Counted from the stretch's first letter, positions 50,184 to 60,461 are shown. The stretch: DNA of 64,000 nt from Rhabdophis nuchalis (GCA_039707465.1 CM077644.1:82086875-82150874), one strand, 5' to 3'. Numbers and translations are program-made. Notes: generated from the letters alone by a model not told the origin.

Positions 50184-51672
50184 TGTTGTGTTATAATGCA
50201 ACAATCTAACGTGCTTTTCAGGAATTGCATACTAAATGCACATCTGGAGATAACATACATGGAAATGGAATAACATACATGGAATTTTCTAAAGAAATTT
50301 TAGAAAAAACGTACTAAATTCTAAAGAATTTTCTTTAATGAGTAATAAATGCAAGGATTATTTTCTTATTACAGCTATGAATGGTTTGAAAGTTGATTCC
50401 TTAGAAGAAAGGCATGTTTGAAAGCCTGGAAAAAACACCACCACCAGAGGCTTATGTGAAGTCTAAAACACCTCTTTCAAATAATTTCTTATGGGTATAG
50501 TGTCCTATTGTAGAGTCCCAACTCTATTACTATATCCCAGAATTCCCTTGTTATTTTCTTTACTTGGTGCACTCAAAACGTTTTAAAATCCATTGTAGCA
50601 TCATCTTTATTTATATATGCAATAGTTTGATTTTGCATATCAAATATTAGCAGCCTAAAAACAAAGAATCTGTGAAATGCAAATGTAATATTTGATCTAC
50701 ATTTTGTAGGTCAAGCAGCATAGTTACTCAGTGATATTAAAATATACAAAACGGCAGAGCTGTTCATTAACACACTGATATATTAGCTGTCAAATGACAT
50801 TTCCTAATCAACAGATACCTATACTATGCATATTAATAAGCCTACACATAGTCTTTTAAGAGATTACCACTAACTAGTTATAATGAACAGAGTGACGTTC
50901 CATGTTGAAAAATGTTGAGCTGTGACCTTTATGACACTATTTTCCATTGGATCAATTTTTGCCACTGTTATTTTTCACAGCACAAGTAAACCGATGAAAA
51001 GAAAGATTTATTAAGTTATAGAGCAAAGATGTTTCTGATCACAAGGCATGTGTTTCATGTTCAGGACAAAATATTTTGCTGCAGACTATAAAGACAATCT
51101 TTTCAAGAGCAGAATAATTTTTGCTTATGGAATTATTTAAATGAGTATCAGCCTGAAGGGTCCATTTGCTTGTGGGAAAACTTGACAGCAGTGGGAGAGG
51201 CTGGGCCCAATATATAAATTGAACTGATGCTATTCTTCCTTTTTTTTGTCCAATATCTTCCCTATTTTCTTTTCTGTCCCCTCCCACATCCCACCCCCTC
51301 TCTCATCTACCATCCATTATTAAGTCTATACTCAACACAGCATATTTTTTTAGGAAAGCCTGCATTGGTACCACAGCACCTCTTCCTAAGTATTTTACTG
51401 GTGACAGTGACTACGTGTTTCTGGTAGAAAGCTCTACTTATTGTTAAGGTGGATTACGTAAAAATGTTTTTCTTCAGTACATGTATGTAACTCATAGCCC
51501 TTGGTGTTCTTGCTGTGCCATTCTACATGCTCGTTCACAAGTGCGTCATCTCAGGATGGTATGAGGTTTTGAGCACTGCCTTCCTTCAAATATATTGGTT
51601 TTCAGTTAAGTAGTCATGTACAAAGAGGCACAACCCCAGAGAGGCAGCTGTTCTTGGCAGCCTCACTGGCAG

Positions 51673-52331
51673 CTTTATTTTTATTTTATTTATTTTTTAT
51701 TTTTTATTTTAATCACATTTATATCCCGCCCTTCTCCACAAGGACCCAGGGCGGCACACAGGAATTTAAAAGCATACAAAACAATACAATAAATACAAAA
51801 TTTAAAAATATATTAAATTAAATTATAATCCTATGCTAAAATCAAATTAAAATCCCCAATTTAAAACTATCTAAATAGTCTCGACGGGAGGGTTAGGCTA
51901 GGCCAGCTTGCTGAAAAAGATGTGTCTTTAGACACTGGCGGAAGAGACGGAGGTCCATGATGGTATGCAATTCAGGGGGTAGGTCGTTCCAAAGGGCAGG
52001 GCCTGCCACAGAGAAGGCTCTTCCCCTGGGTGTCGCCAGACGGCATTGCCCGGCTGACGGCACCCTGAGAAGGCCAACTCTGTGGGAGCAGATCGGCCGA
52101 AGGGATGTATGGGGCAGGAGACGGTCTCGCATATAACTAGGCCCCGAGCCATGGAGCACTTTAAAGATGGTCGTCAAAACCTTGAAGCACACCCGAAAGA
52201 CCACAGGAAGCCAGTGCAGCTCGCGCAGGATCGGTGTTATATGGGAGCATCTAGAGGCTCCGGTAATTACCCGCGTGGCTGCATTCTGGACTAACTGTAG
52301 CTTTCGAGTGCACCTCAAGGGAAGCCCCATG
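51673..52331 (-). pseudogene. L2/CR1-superfamily LINE 3' end, minus strand
   Basis: The minus-strand frame 51893-52381 encodes YMGLPLRC, QNAATRVITGA, HWLPVVFRVCFKVLTTIFK and RAFSVAGPALWNDLPPEL, the C-terminal end of the ORF2 protein. The 3' UTR and tail occupy 51673-51890. It is 5' truncated, with the last ~160 codons open. Confidence 0.8.
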
Positions 52332-52581
52332 TACCTCATGACATCAAGAAGTGAGTAGGCCAAGAATAGTTCTTGCCACAATATTGAATTGCTATACAGT
52401 GGAGAAAAGAGAAATACAGTGAATGAAATGAGTAATGGGACTACAGTTGTAAGAGATGTTGATGATGCTCATTAAGAGCCAAAAAAATAATTGAGAAAAC
52501 TGCTTGCTATTTCCATGCCTTCCTATTCGATGCAGTTCCATCTTCTTTTCTGTTGTTACCTCCCTATTCTATATACATTTT

Positions 52582-52697
52582 CCATAGTGGGGGGAGGCAG
52601 CGTCTAGTGTGGGTTGATGACTCTCTTCCCATTGGAGGTCTGAGTCTGGGCAAAATTAAGCCCCGCCCCTCGTCACCGGGCCCAGCCCAGTTTCGAC
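52582..52697. repeat. DIRS left inverted terminal repeat
   Basis: From CCATAGTGGGGGGAGGCAGC to CCCAGCCCAGTTTCGAC. Pairs in inverted orientation with 58465-58580; in the aligned core I see only a few differences (for example TTGATGAC against TTGAAGAC). Confidence 0.93.
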
Positions 52698-53382
52698 TCA
52701 GACCTCGAAGGAGGAACAGCGTCTTAACCTACAGCTAGATCAACAATATTTTGCAAGAAAGAAATAAGAAGAAAAAGAAAAAGAAGAGGAAAGGAGTAAA
52801 CGGCCTGAGAGCAATTGACTGTTCCCTCGGGATCAGCACGCCTCAGAGCCGGGCCTTTAAGTTCTTGCAGGGCAAACAGGCCGGAGGTCTCCCTCCCTAA
52901 CTCCACGAAGAACACAAAACTCACCAGAGCGCGCTTCCCTCCGCGCCGAAGACATCCAAGCGTGAGTAAAAGCGGCTGCGGGGATTTGGCCGGGGGTGCG
53001 CTCCGCCGCTCCCTTTCAGGTTGAGCGGCGAACCGCGGCAGTCGGAGAGCTCGCTAGCCTCCACGGGCGTATTTGGAGATTTTAAAGTTGTTTTGAGGGT
53101 GTTTTCCCCCTCCTCTCTGCCGCGGAGCGGCCCGGCAGCCCCAGCCGAGCCTCAGAAAGACTCGCCGCCCCTTAAAGGAGCCGGCATTCAGGACCACGTG
53201 GAGGGAGAAGCCATTTTAAGGGCCCCTTGTTGTTTTAAAAAGCGCGCCTCTTCCGCTCCCACAGGAAACAAAGGGGCGGAGCCTAGAGCGAAGCGCCATT
53301 TTTGAAGCCCAAAAACCGAAGCCGATCCAAGCCTCATTTTAAACGGCTTTTTTCCTGTGGATCGTGCAATCACCCCAGACAG

Positions 53383-55221
53383 ATGGCTACCTCAGCAGCT
53401 CCGGAGGCCTGCCCCAGGGAGCAGCTGGCACCAGCGGAGCAGGGGCCTCTCCCAGCCCCCACCTCAGGCACTGAGCCCCAGGGGGAGCAGAGCCCACAGT
53501 CCGATCCCTCCTCATCGGCGCAGGCCAAAACGCGGGGGAAGGGGAAGGCCACATCCAAATCAGGCAAGGCTTCCCAAAAATCGGACAGGGCCAAGAAGCC
53601 ACCCGGTTCCACCTCCTCTGCCTTTGAGAAGAGGAAGGAGAAGACCTTAGACCGGCTTCACTCCAAGGCAGCCAGCAGGGCGATACCCATCCCGGCCTCG
53701 CCTCTGCCGCACCAGTCACAGGTGCAGCTCTCTCTAATGATGTCCCCAGCACAGCATCAGGGGGGGGGGGCCTCCCTCAACCCTCTGTTCCCCATCGATG
53801 TTACAGGCATTTGGGGACCATCTCAGCAGGCCCTGACCCTGGACCCAATGGCAGGGGAGTTCCTGCAGCCTAGGCCGCACCAGGAGGCAATCCCATCGAC
53901 CTCTACGGCCCCACCCATCCCACAGCAACCCCTGGGGATACCAAGCATCCAGGAGATTATAGCTGCGGCCTTCTCCCAGGGGGTTTCGGCAGGCTGGCAG
54001 CAGAGGAGCACCTCGGTCCAACCAGTTCCAGCGACAACTGCCAGCCCACTGCTCCCACCAGCAGCACCACTGACTCCAGAGGACCACAGTGAGGAGGAGC
54101 TGGGCGATTCATCAGATTCCGAGGAGGGCGAGATCAGAGAGATGGGTCTCTCGGACGATGAGATTAAGGTACCGGAAAAGAAGCCCTCCTCGGGCCTCTT
54201 TCCTTCGGCTCTTTTTACATCTTTATTACAGAAAACCATGGCGGCATCCAAGATGGCTCCAGCCATCGCTAACCCTCCAGTGGTCCCGCGAACTGCAATG
54301 GTGTCAGCGGAGACCATATTTGAGGACGAGGACACACCGACGGAAACCATCCCCATGCCAAAGATTTTCATTGATCGGGTGAAGCGCCAGTGGTCCAACC
54401 CCACGTCGGGACCAAGCCCTTCCGCCTCAGACAGGAGGTTCTTTAACGTATCGGAGGACCTGGGACAATTCCTCGCACTCCCTGAGGTGGACGCTCCGGT
54501 CATCGCCCTCCACACTTCGGCCAACATGCCTGGGGCACCCGAAGAGGTACTGAAGCCGGAGGAAAGGAAGGCCGACCTCACCCTGCAGAGGGGGTTCCAG
54601 GCAGCGGCGTGGGCTGTGCGGGCCTCCACGACAGCATCCTTCTTCACCCGGCCTTGTCTGCTGTGGCTACAAGATCTTCAGCAACGCACCCCAGTCACAG
54701 ATCTGAGAGCGCACCAGGACATCGCGAAGCTGGTAGCGGCGGTGCAGTTCACCTCAGACGCCACCTTGGCCTCCGCCAGATTCGCCTCCCGAGCTATGGC
54801 GTCATCGGTTGCATCACGTCGACTATTGTGGCTGAAGCAATGGCAGGCGGATGTCCGCCACAAGTGGCGCCTAGCCTCTGCTCCCTTCTCGGGCAGCTCA
54901 CTGTTCGGGGAAGCCTTGAACCCGTTCCTGGTAGAGGACAAAGACAAACGCAAGGTGCTTCCCACGAATCAGAAGAAGGGGTTTTCCCGTGTCTCCCCCT
55001 ACCCCAGACGTCAGTCCTTTCGGAGCCAGGAGGCCGGAACGTCCTTCCGCTCCCAGGATTACGGTTCGTCCTTTCGGGGGGGGGGCTATGGATTTCAGGG
55101 CCCCCGACAACAGGGAGGGTTTTTCCCCAGAAACAGAGGGGCCCCGGATCGATACCAGAGGGGGAAGCAGCCCAAGCGGTCCTTTCGGGGAGGGGGAAAC
55201 CACAAGTACCGCCGGAATTAA
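53383..55221 (+). CDS. DIRS ORF1, GAG-like protein with LAP2alpha-type domain
   Basis: 612 codons from the ATG at 53383 (MATSAAPEAC); the frame is open upstream to at least 53302 without an ATG. Order: low-complexity Pro/Ser/Gln-rich N-terminal half; an acidic patch (EDHSEEELGDSSDSEEGE, about residues 233-250); a helical region with RRFFNVSEDLGQFLALPEVD and RRLLWLKQWQADV...SLFGEALNPF (about residues 350-545); and a basic Arg/Gly/Phe-rich tail (FRGGGYGF, SFRGGGNHKYRRN) suited to RNA binding. The middle region resembles the C-terminal part of vertebrate LAP2alpha, which is thought to derive from a DIRS GAG. It overlaps ORF2 by 134 bp. Confidence 0.85.
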   Translation: MATSAAPEACPREQLAPAEQGPLPAPTSGTEPQGEQSPQSDPSSSAQAKTRGKGKATSKSGKASQKSDRAKKPPGSTSSAFEKRKEKTLDRLHSKAASRAIPIPASPLPHQSQVQLSLMMSPAQHQGGGASLNPLFPIDVTGIWGPSQQALTLDPMAGEFLQPRPHQEAIPSTSTAPPIPQQPLGIPSIQEIIAAAFSQGVSAGWQQRSTSVQPVPATTASPLLPPAAPLTPEDHSEEELGDSSDSEEGEIREMGLSDDEIKVPEKKPSSGLFPSALFTSLLQKTMAASKMAPAIANPPVVPRTAMVSAETIFEDEDTPTETIPMPKIFIDRVKRQWSNPTSGPSPSASDRRFFNVSEDLGQFLALPEVDAPVIALHTSANMPGAPEEVLKPEERKADLTLQRGFQAAAWAVRASTTASFFTRPCLLWLQDLQQRTPVTDLRAHQDIAKLVAAVQFTSDATLASARFASRAMASSVASRRLLWLKQWQADVRHKWRLASAPFSGSSLFGEALNPFLVEDKDKRKVLPTNQKKGFSRVSPYPRRQSFRSQEAGTSFRSQDYGSSFRGGGYGFQGPRQQGGFFPRNRGAPDRYQRGKQPKRSFRGGGNHKYRRN

Positions 55222-57112
55222 CGTTCCGGTCACCTCCTATCCCATAGGAGGTAGGCTGGCCAGGTTCGCCGACCAGTGGGATCGTACCACCTCCGATGGT
55301 TGGGTCAGGGCCACCATTCGCCATGGTCTATTCCTTGAGTTTTCGTCCCCTCCCCCTTCAGGTTTTAAGGTTTGCCCGGTTTCTTCCAATCCGGGGCGCA
55401 GACGCCTCATGCAGGAGGCCATCCAACACCTGTTGGAAATACAGGCGATTGAGCCTGTCCCCCCGGACCAACAGGGCCAGGGGTATTATTCCATTGTTTT
55501 TGTTATCCCCAAGTCTTCCGGAGGTTGGAGGGCTATTTTAGATTTAAAAACATTAAACAGGTTCATCCGTTACAGACGTTTCAAGATGCATTCTTTGCAG
55601 ACCATCTTAGCAGGCATCCGACATGGGGACTGGCTGACCTCCATTGACCTAACGGAGGCGTACCTTCACGTCCCAATCGCCCCCCAGCATAGGAAATTCC
55701 TAAGGTTCGCCTATTCGGGGAACCACTACCAATACACGGCCCTCCCCTTCGGCCTCTCCTCCGCGCCCAGGGTGTTCACCAAAGTGCTTGCGGCCTTGCT
55801 GGCCAGCCTGAGGGACGTCCCTATTAGACTAAATGCATATCTAGATGATATCCTCCTACAGTCTTCCTCGCCTGGCAGGGCACGCCAGGAGCTGACCTAC
55901 ACCATCCGGGCGCTGCAGAGACACGGGTTTTCCATTAATGTTCCCAAGAGTCATCTCCACCCCACTACCCATTTGGTGCATTTGGGAGCTCTAATTGACA
56001 CTATAGAAGGGAGGGTGTTCCTATCCCAGGAACGACAGGTGTCTCTTAGGGAGCTAGTCATTCAGGTAGCAGGGGACCCCAGACCTTCCCTGGCCACCCT
56101 CTCTAAGCTGCTGGGGACCATGGTATCAGCTATTGGCATCGTGCCATGGGCCCGACTTCACTCCAGGGCCCTCCAATGGTTTCTCTTGCCGTTTCAGAAA
56201 CGGCTCTTGAGCTGCTCCCAGGCCAAGGTTCGCATTCCCTCGGAAGTTTCCGGCTCCCTCAGGTGGTGGACTTCCAGGGCGATCACCGAGGGTCGGCAGT
56301 TCAAGGAACAGGACAGGCTGACCGTCACCACGGATGCCAGTCTCTTTGGATGGGGGGCCCATTTCCAGGAACAGATGGCCCAGGGCCAATGGGACTCATC
56401 GGATTTGACTCACAGCATCAATTGGCTGGAGTTGCGAGCGATCCATTTGGCCCTACGGCACTTTCTCCCCTCCTTGCGGGGGAGACATGTTCTAGTTCTG
56501 ACAGACAACGTGTCCGCCAAGGCGCACGTGAATCGACAGGGGGGCACTCGATCCCGCTCCCTGATGGTCGAGGCCAGGAAATTGGGGTTGTGGGCCGAAC
56601 GACACCTGCTCTCCCTGACAGCAGAGCACATCTCGGGGGTGGCCAACGTGCAAGCGGACTGGCTCAGCCGGGAGGTAGTGGACAATGCCGAGTGGCGACT
56701 GCACCCGTCGCTATTCCGGGACATTGTGTCCCGATTTGGCCTCCCGGATATCGACCTATTCGCCACCCCGACCAACTCCCAGCTCCCGAGATTTCTATCT
56801 CGCTTCCCATCGCCGGGCTCGGAGGGGACAGACGCACTGAGGTGCAGATGGCCTTCCGGGCTTCTGTATGCGTTTCCTCCGCTCCCACTGCTGCCCAGGG
56901 TCATTCAGAAAATAGTGGCAGAAAGGGCGGAGATCATCCTGCTAGCGCCCCACTGGCCTCGCAGGACCTGGTTTGCAGATCTGAGGGCGCTGTCGGTGGA
57001 CCGTCCTTGGAGGATACCACAGGATCGGGTCTCCCTCGCCCAAGGATCACTGGTGCACCCGGAACCTCAGTGGCTGCAGCTGACCGCCTGGCGCTTGAGC
57101 GGAGCATCCTGA
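55088..57112 (+). CDS. DIRS ORF2: reverse transcriptase, RNase H and methyltransferase-like domain
   Basis: 674 codons from the first ATG (55088); the same frame is open from 54989. RT signs in order: GGWRAILDLKTLNRF, SIDLTEAYLHVPI (first catalytic Asp), ALPFGLSSAPRVFTK and AYLDDILLQS with the YLDD box at 55838-55849. RNase H signs: TVTTDASLFGWGAHF, LELRAIHLAL, VLTDNVSAKAHVN and ANVQADWLSR. The last ~120 residues (DIDLFATPTNSQLPRF...YAFPPLPLLPRVIQKI...ILLAPHWP) match the DAM-like methyltransferase region typical of DIRS elements. The start is uncertain because of the overlap with ORF1; it may be expressed by frameshift or reinitiation. Confidence 0.92.
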   Translation: MDFRAPDNREGFSPETEGPRIDTRGGSSPSGPFGEGETTSTAGINVPVTSYPIGGRLARFADQWDRTTSDGWVRATIRHGLFLEFSSPPPSGFKVCPVSSNPGRRRLMQEAIQHLLEIQAIEPVPPDQQGQGYYSIVFVIPKSSGGWRAILDLKTLNRFIRYRRFKMHSLQTILAGIRHGDWLTSIDLTEAYLHVPIAPQHRKFLRFAYSGNHYQYTALPFGLSSAPRVFTKVLAALLASLRDVPIRLNAYLDDILLQSSSPGRARQELTYTIRALQRHGFSINVPKSHLHPTTHLVHLGALIDTIEGRVFLSQERQVSLRELVIQVAGDPRPSLATLSKLLGTMVSAIGIVPWARLHSRALQWFLLPFQKRLLSCSQAKVRIPSEVSGSLRWWTSRAITEGRQFKEQDRLTVTTDASLFGWGAHFQEQMAQGQWDSSDLTHSINWLELRAIHLALRHFLPSLRGRHVLVLTDNVSAKAHVNRQGGTRSRSLMVEARKLGLWAERHLLSLTAEHISGVANVQADWLSREVVDNAEWRLHPSLFRDIVSRFGLPDIDLFATPTNSQLPRFLSRFPSPGSEGTDALRCRWPSGLLYAFPPLPLLPRVIQKIVAERAEIILLAPHWPRRTWFADLRALSVDRPWRIPQDRVSLAQGSLVHPEPQWLQLTAWRLSGAS

Positions 57113-58185
57113 GACAGGACAACTACTCCGACAGGGTGATCCAGACCATCCAGGCCTCCAGACGACCCTCCACGAATCGCATCTACGATTCCACATGGCG
57201 GACCTTCTGCACCTGGAGTTCGGGTAAGTCTATTGATCCCCTTAGGGCCACTATCCCACAGATCCTGGAGTTCCTGCAAGCGGGGCTGGACAAAGGACTG
57301 GCACTGAATACCATCAGACGGCAGTTGGCGGCCATTTCGTCCATTCTGACCTACGGGGGATCAACATCCTTGACCCAGAAGCCCACGGTACGTCTATTCC
57401 TGAGGGGGGCCTCACTCAGGTCCCCTCCCACGGTGCACAGGTATCCATCGTGGGAGTTACCCAAGGTTTTAGACTCCCTCACGGGGCCTCCCTTCGAACC
57501 ACTAAGGGAAGTCTCCTTAAGATATCTAACCTTGAAAGTTGCCTTTTTAGTAGCCATCACGTCAGCCCGCAGGATCTCTGAACTTCAGGCACTATCGGTC
57601 AGGGAGGACCTCTGCGTATTCCATCAGGACCGGGTCGTCTTGAGGTTGGATCCCTCCTTCATCCCCAAGGTATGTTCCTGCTTTCACAGGTCTCAGGAGC
57701 TGGTACTCCCCAACTTCTGTCCGAACCCGTCTCACCCACTGGAGAGAAGGTGGCACACCTTGGATGTAAGGAGGGCCTTAAAGATTTACATCAAGAGGAC
57801 ACGGCCCTCCCGAACTTCGGAATCACTCTTCGTGTCATTCCAACCGTCCTCTCAGGGTAAGAAAGTTTCATCAGCAACCATCGGCCGATGGCTGCGAGCA
57901 TGCATCGCCACGGCCTACCAGACAGCAGCTGCGGGGAGCCCGGGTCGGCTAACCGCCCACTCCACCAGAAGCGCAGCGACCACAGCGGCCTGGGCTGCTC
58001 AGGCATCCCTTCAGGAAATTTGCAGAGCGGCCACTTGGGCCACTCCTTCTCCCTTTATCAGCCACTATAAATTGGACTCATTCGCTTCGGCGGAGGCGGC
58101 CTTCGGTCGCAGAGTCCTACAGTCAGTAACACGAGCCGACAGATCTTCCAGCCAAAACACGATTCCCGCCCAGGGACACCTATAG
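56848..58185 (+). CDS. DIRS ORF3: tyrosine recombinase
   Basis: The frame is open from 56146, but the first ~230 codons look like an overprinted shadow of ORF2. ATG 56848 is the last in-frame Met before the domain. The recombinase begins near 57120 (NYSDRVIQTIQASRRPSTNR, the SAM-like arm domain). Catalytic signature: Arg in SARRISELQAL (about 57565), H-x-x-R in TAHSTRSAA (57958-57969), and the nucleophile Tyr in SHYKLDS (codon 58066-58068). It would integrate the cDNA circle without making a target duplication. The end lies 11 bp before the internal complementary region. Confidence 0.9.
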   Translation: MAFRASVCVSSAPTAAQGHSENSGRKGGDHPASAPLASQDLVCRSEGAVGGPSLEDTTGSGLPRPRITGAPGTSVAAADRLALERSILRQDNYSDRVIQTIQASRRPSTNRIYDSTWRTFCTWSSGKSIDPLRATIPQILEFLQAGLDKGLALNTIRRQLAAISSILTYGGSTSLTQKPTVRLFLRGASLRSPPTVHRYPSWELPKVLDSLTGPPFEPLREVSLRYLTLKVAFLVAITSARRISELQALSVREDLCVFHQDRVVLRLDPSFIPKVCSCFHRSQELVLPNFCPNPSHPLERRWHTLDVRRALKIYIKRTRPSRTSESLFVSFQPSSQGKKVSSATIGRWLRACIATAYQTAAAGSPGRLTAHSTRSAATTAAWAAQASLQEICRAATWATPSPFISHYKLDSFASAEAAFGRRVLQSVTRADRSSSQNTIPAQGHL

Positions 58186-58196
58186 CTTTGGTATGT

Positions 58197-58289
58197 CCCA
58201 CACTAGACGCTGCCTCCCCCCACTATGGAAAAAGAGCGTTGGTTCTTACCTGATACGCATCTTTTCATAGGGGGGGAGGCAGCGTCTAG
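58197..58289. repeat. DIRS internal complementary region (ICR)
   Basis: 58197-58233 (CCCACACTAGACGCTGCC to CTATGGAAAAA) is the reverse complement of the left end 52578-52614. 58231-58289 (AAAGAGCGTTGGTTCTTACC to GGCAGCGTCTAG) is the reverse complement of the right end 58555-58613. The two halves overlap at AAA/TTT, the predicted circle junction. Confidence 0.92.
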
Positions 58290-58464
58290 CCCCAACCCGG
58301 GGAAATTTGTCTGATTCTTGTTTCCTTGGCTCCCTACCGGTAATACCTGAGAATTCCGGATCACAGGTCAATAAACAGGGAAGCGGCTCGACCAAGCAAT
58401 CACCGGGACCGGACTACAACTCGCAAGACTGGACGTACAAGACGCTTCGAGTCTGGATTTCTTC

Positions 58465-58613
58465 GTCGAAACTGGGCTGGGCCCGGTGACGAGGGGCGGG
58501 GCTTAATTTTGCCCAGACTCAGACCTCCAATGGGAAGAGAGTCTTCAACCCACACTAGACGCTGCCTCCCCCCCTATGAAAAGATGCGTATCAGGTAAGA
58601 ACCAACGCTCTTT
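58465..58613. repeat. DIRS right inverted terminal repeat and extension
   Basis: 58465-58580 pairs with the left repeat. 58581-58613 (AAGATGCGTATCAGGTAAGA then ACCAACGCTCTTT) is found only here and in the ICR. Confidence 0.92.
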
Positions 58614-59454
58614 CTGTTGGTATTCAAGGGAACGTTAGTAGAAGAACCAGTCAAATTCTGTTGGTCAGTCAAAAGTATCACTCAAATGTGGTTGTTCGAA
58701 AAGAGAAAATAATTGGGTAAGGACGTTTGGATGCTGGTTGTTTATGTTTGGGTTAATGTTTGAACAGAAACTGAAATTTCTATTGATGTTATGATTTGAC
58801 TTAAGCAAATTCCACCTAGGTCAACATGCCTTTTATTACAATAATTAGCAGAATTCTTCTTGTCTCTCCCAATGATTGTAGAAATACTGCTATTTCTACA
58901 CATGGCTGATAAACCATTAATAGTTCTATTATCTACGGTACATTTTCTTCATTCTGTCTGTCCTTCCATAATCAAATTGAGGGATGGGGATGTTGTTGAA
59001 ATACAGCTTAGTTGAAAGATATATATCATTAAATGAATTTTAAGACTCCCTCCCCCATGCTATCAAACTATTTCCTACAGTGATTCAATTACAAGAGTAC
59101 ATTTCTTGTAAAGCTTCAAGAAACTTCAAGAAACTTCTAAAAGCTTTTTAGAAAGCATGCTCATCTTATCCTATGTACATGTTGATTCTTGCATGTGATG
59201 ATGTGAAACACATGGCCACTATTTCCTGTGTATTAAAACAAGTGGAGAGAGAACTTTTTAAAAGGTTTCTAATGTTTTATAATCTGTTTCTATTAGTTGT
59301 AGAGAGAACATCAGAGTGGGAAGATAAAGCCTTTCATTTTTAATGTAGATTGAAACTTCTAACCAGTTGTTGAAATTTAAAAAATTCAAATAGAAGTTAC
59401 AGAGGAAAACTACTCTTATTCTAAATGGTATCAGGTATTAATTAGATAGTCAAG

Positions 59455-60461
59455 AACTATTTATTTATTATTTTAATTTATAAACCGCACCCTCTCCCCA
59501 AAGGGACTCGGGGCGGTGCACAGGAAATTAAAAAGCATATAAACATAACAATTATAAATCTTTAAAACCCAATTAAATAAACTATCACCCTGCGCTAAAA
59601 TCTTAAAATCCTTAAAAGTATTTCCCCTTAAAATTCTGATTAAAACAATATAAATTTCAGACTGAAGGCTGGCAAGGTAGATTAGGCCAAGCCGGCCTGA
59701 TGGAAGAAATAGGTCTTTAACTTTTGGCAGAAGGAGCGGAGGTCCGTAGTTGTTCTGAATTCGGGGGGTAGGTCGTTCCAGAGGGTTGGGCCCACCACAG
59801 AGAAGGCCCTTCCCCTGGTCGTCGCCTGCTGGCATTGCCTAGTGGACGGCACCCGGAGAAGTCCCTCTCTCTGGGAGAGAATCGATCGAAGGGATGTATG
59901 GGGCAGGATACGATCCCGCAGATAACTAGGTCCCGTGCCATGGAGCACTTTAAAGATGGTAATCAGCACCTTGAAGCGCACCCGAAAGGCCACAGGCAGC
60001 CAGTGCAGCTCGCACAGGAGCGGTGTCACGTGAGAATACCTAGAGGCTCCCAAAATTGCCCACGCAGCCGCATTCTGGACTAGCTGTAGTCTTCGGGTGC
60101 ACCTCAAGGTAAGCCCCATGTAGAGAGCATTACAGTAGTCTAGACAGGATGTCACAAGCGCATGAGTGACTGTGCGAAAGGCGCCCCGGTCCAATAGGGG
60201 ACTCAACTGACGTATCAGGCGAACCTGGTAGAATGCCCCCCTGGCCACGGCCATCACATGATCTTCCATAGACAGCCGGGTATCCAGGAGGACGTCCAAG
60301 TTGCGTGCCCCATCCACGGGGGCTTAGATGTTCATCCCCTATGGCCTGTGATGGAGTAAACTGGTTATACCGGGACGCCGGAAACCACAGCCACTCGGTC
60401 TTCGACGGGTTGAGTCTGAGTCTGTTCCTTCCCATTCAGACCTGCACGGCTTCCAGGCAAC
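59455..60461 (-). pseudogene. L2/CR1-superfamily LINE 3' half, minus strand
   Basis: The minus-strand frame 59682-60317 (211 codons) reads ARNLDVLLDTRLSMEDHV, SCLDYCNALYMGL, LHWLPVAFRVRFKVLITIFK and RAFSVVGPTLWNDLPPEF. A second frame (60130-60435) holds the preceding RT end MGRNRLRLNPSKTEWLWFP, so a frameshift lies near 60300. The 3' UTR has the antisense of GCACCGCCCCGAGTCCC at 59505-59521. Confidence 0.82.

Larger units (their letters stand above)
52578..58613 (+). mobile_element. Full-length DIRS-type tyrosine-recombinase retrotransposon
   Basis: About 6.0 kb. Inverted terminal repeats of about 116 bp (left 52582-52697, right 58465-58580) are nearly identical. The right end extends a further 33 bp. 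An internal complementary region (58197-58289) matches both outer ends, as in DIRS elements, where it helps form a closed circle. Three long open frames follow each other: GAG-like, RT/RNase H/methyltransferase-like and tyrosine recombinase. There is no integrase, no LTR pair and no target duplication; the ends meet at TTT. High GC content stands out from the AT-rich intron. All frames are open, so it is likely young. Confidence 0.95.

Noticed and set aside
53823..54647. 274-codon minus-strand frame inside the DIRS element
   Set aside because: It is antisense to ORF1, low in complexity and without a known domain; GC-rich sequence gives long open frames by chance.
54609..55247. 212-codon plus-strand frame overlapping ORF1
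   Set aside because: A shadow in the third frame; the GAG-like and RT features lie in the other two.
56146..56847. N-terminal extension of the recombinase frame
   Set aside because: It lies over RT/RNase H coding in another frame and shows no domain, so I start ORF3 at 56848.
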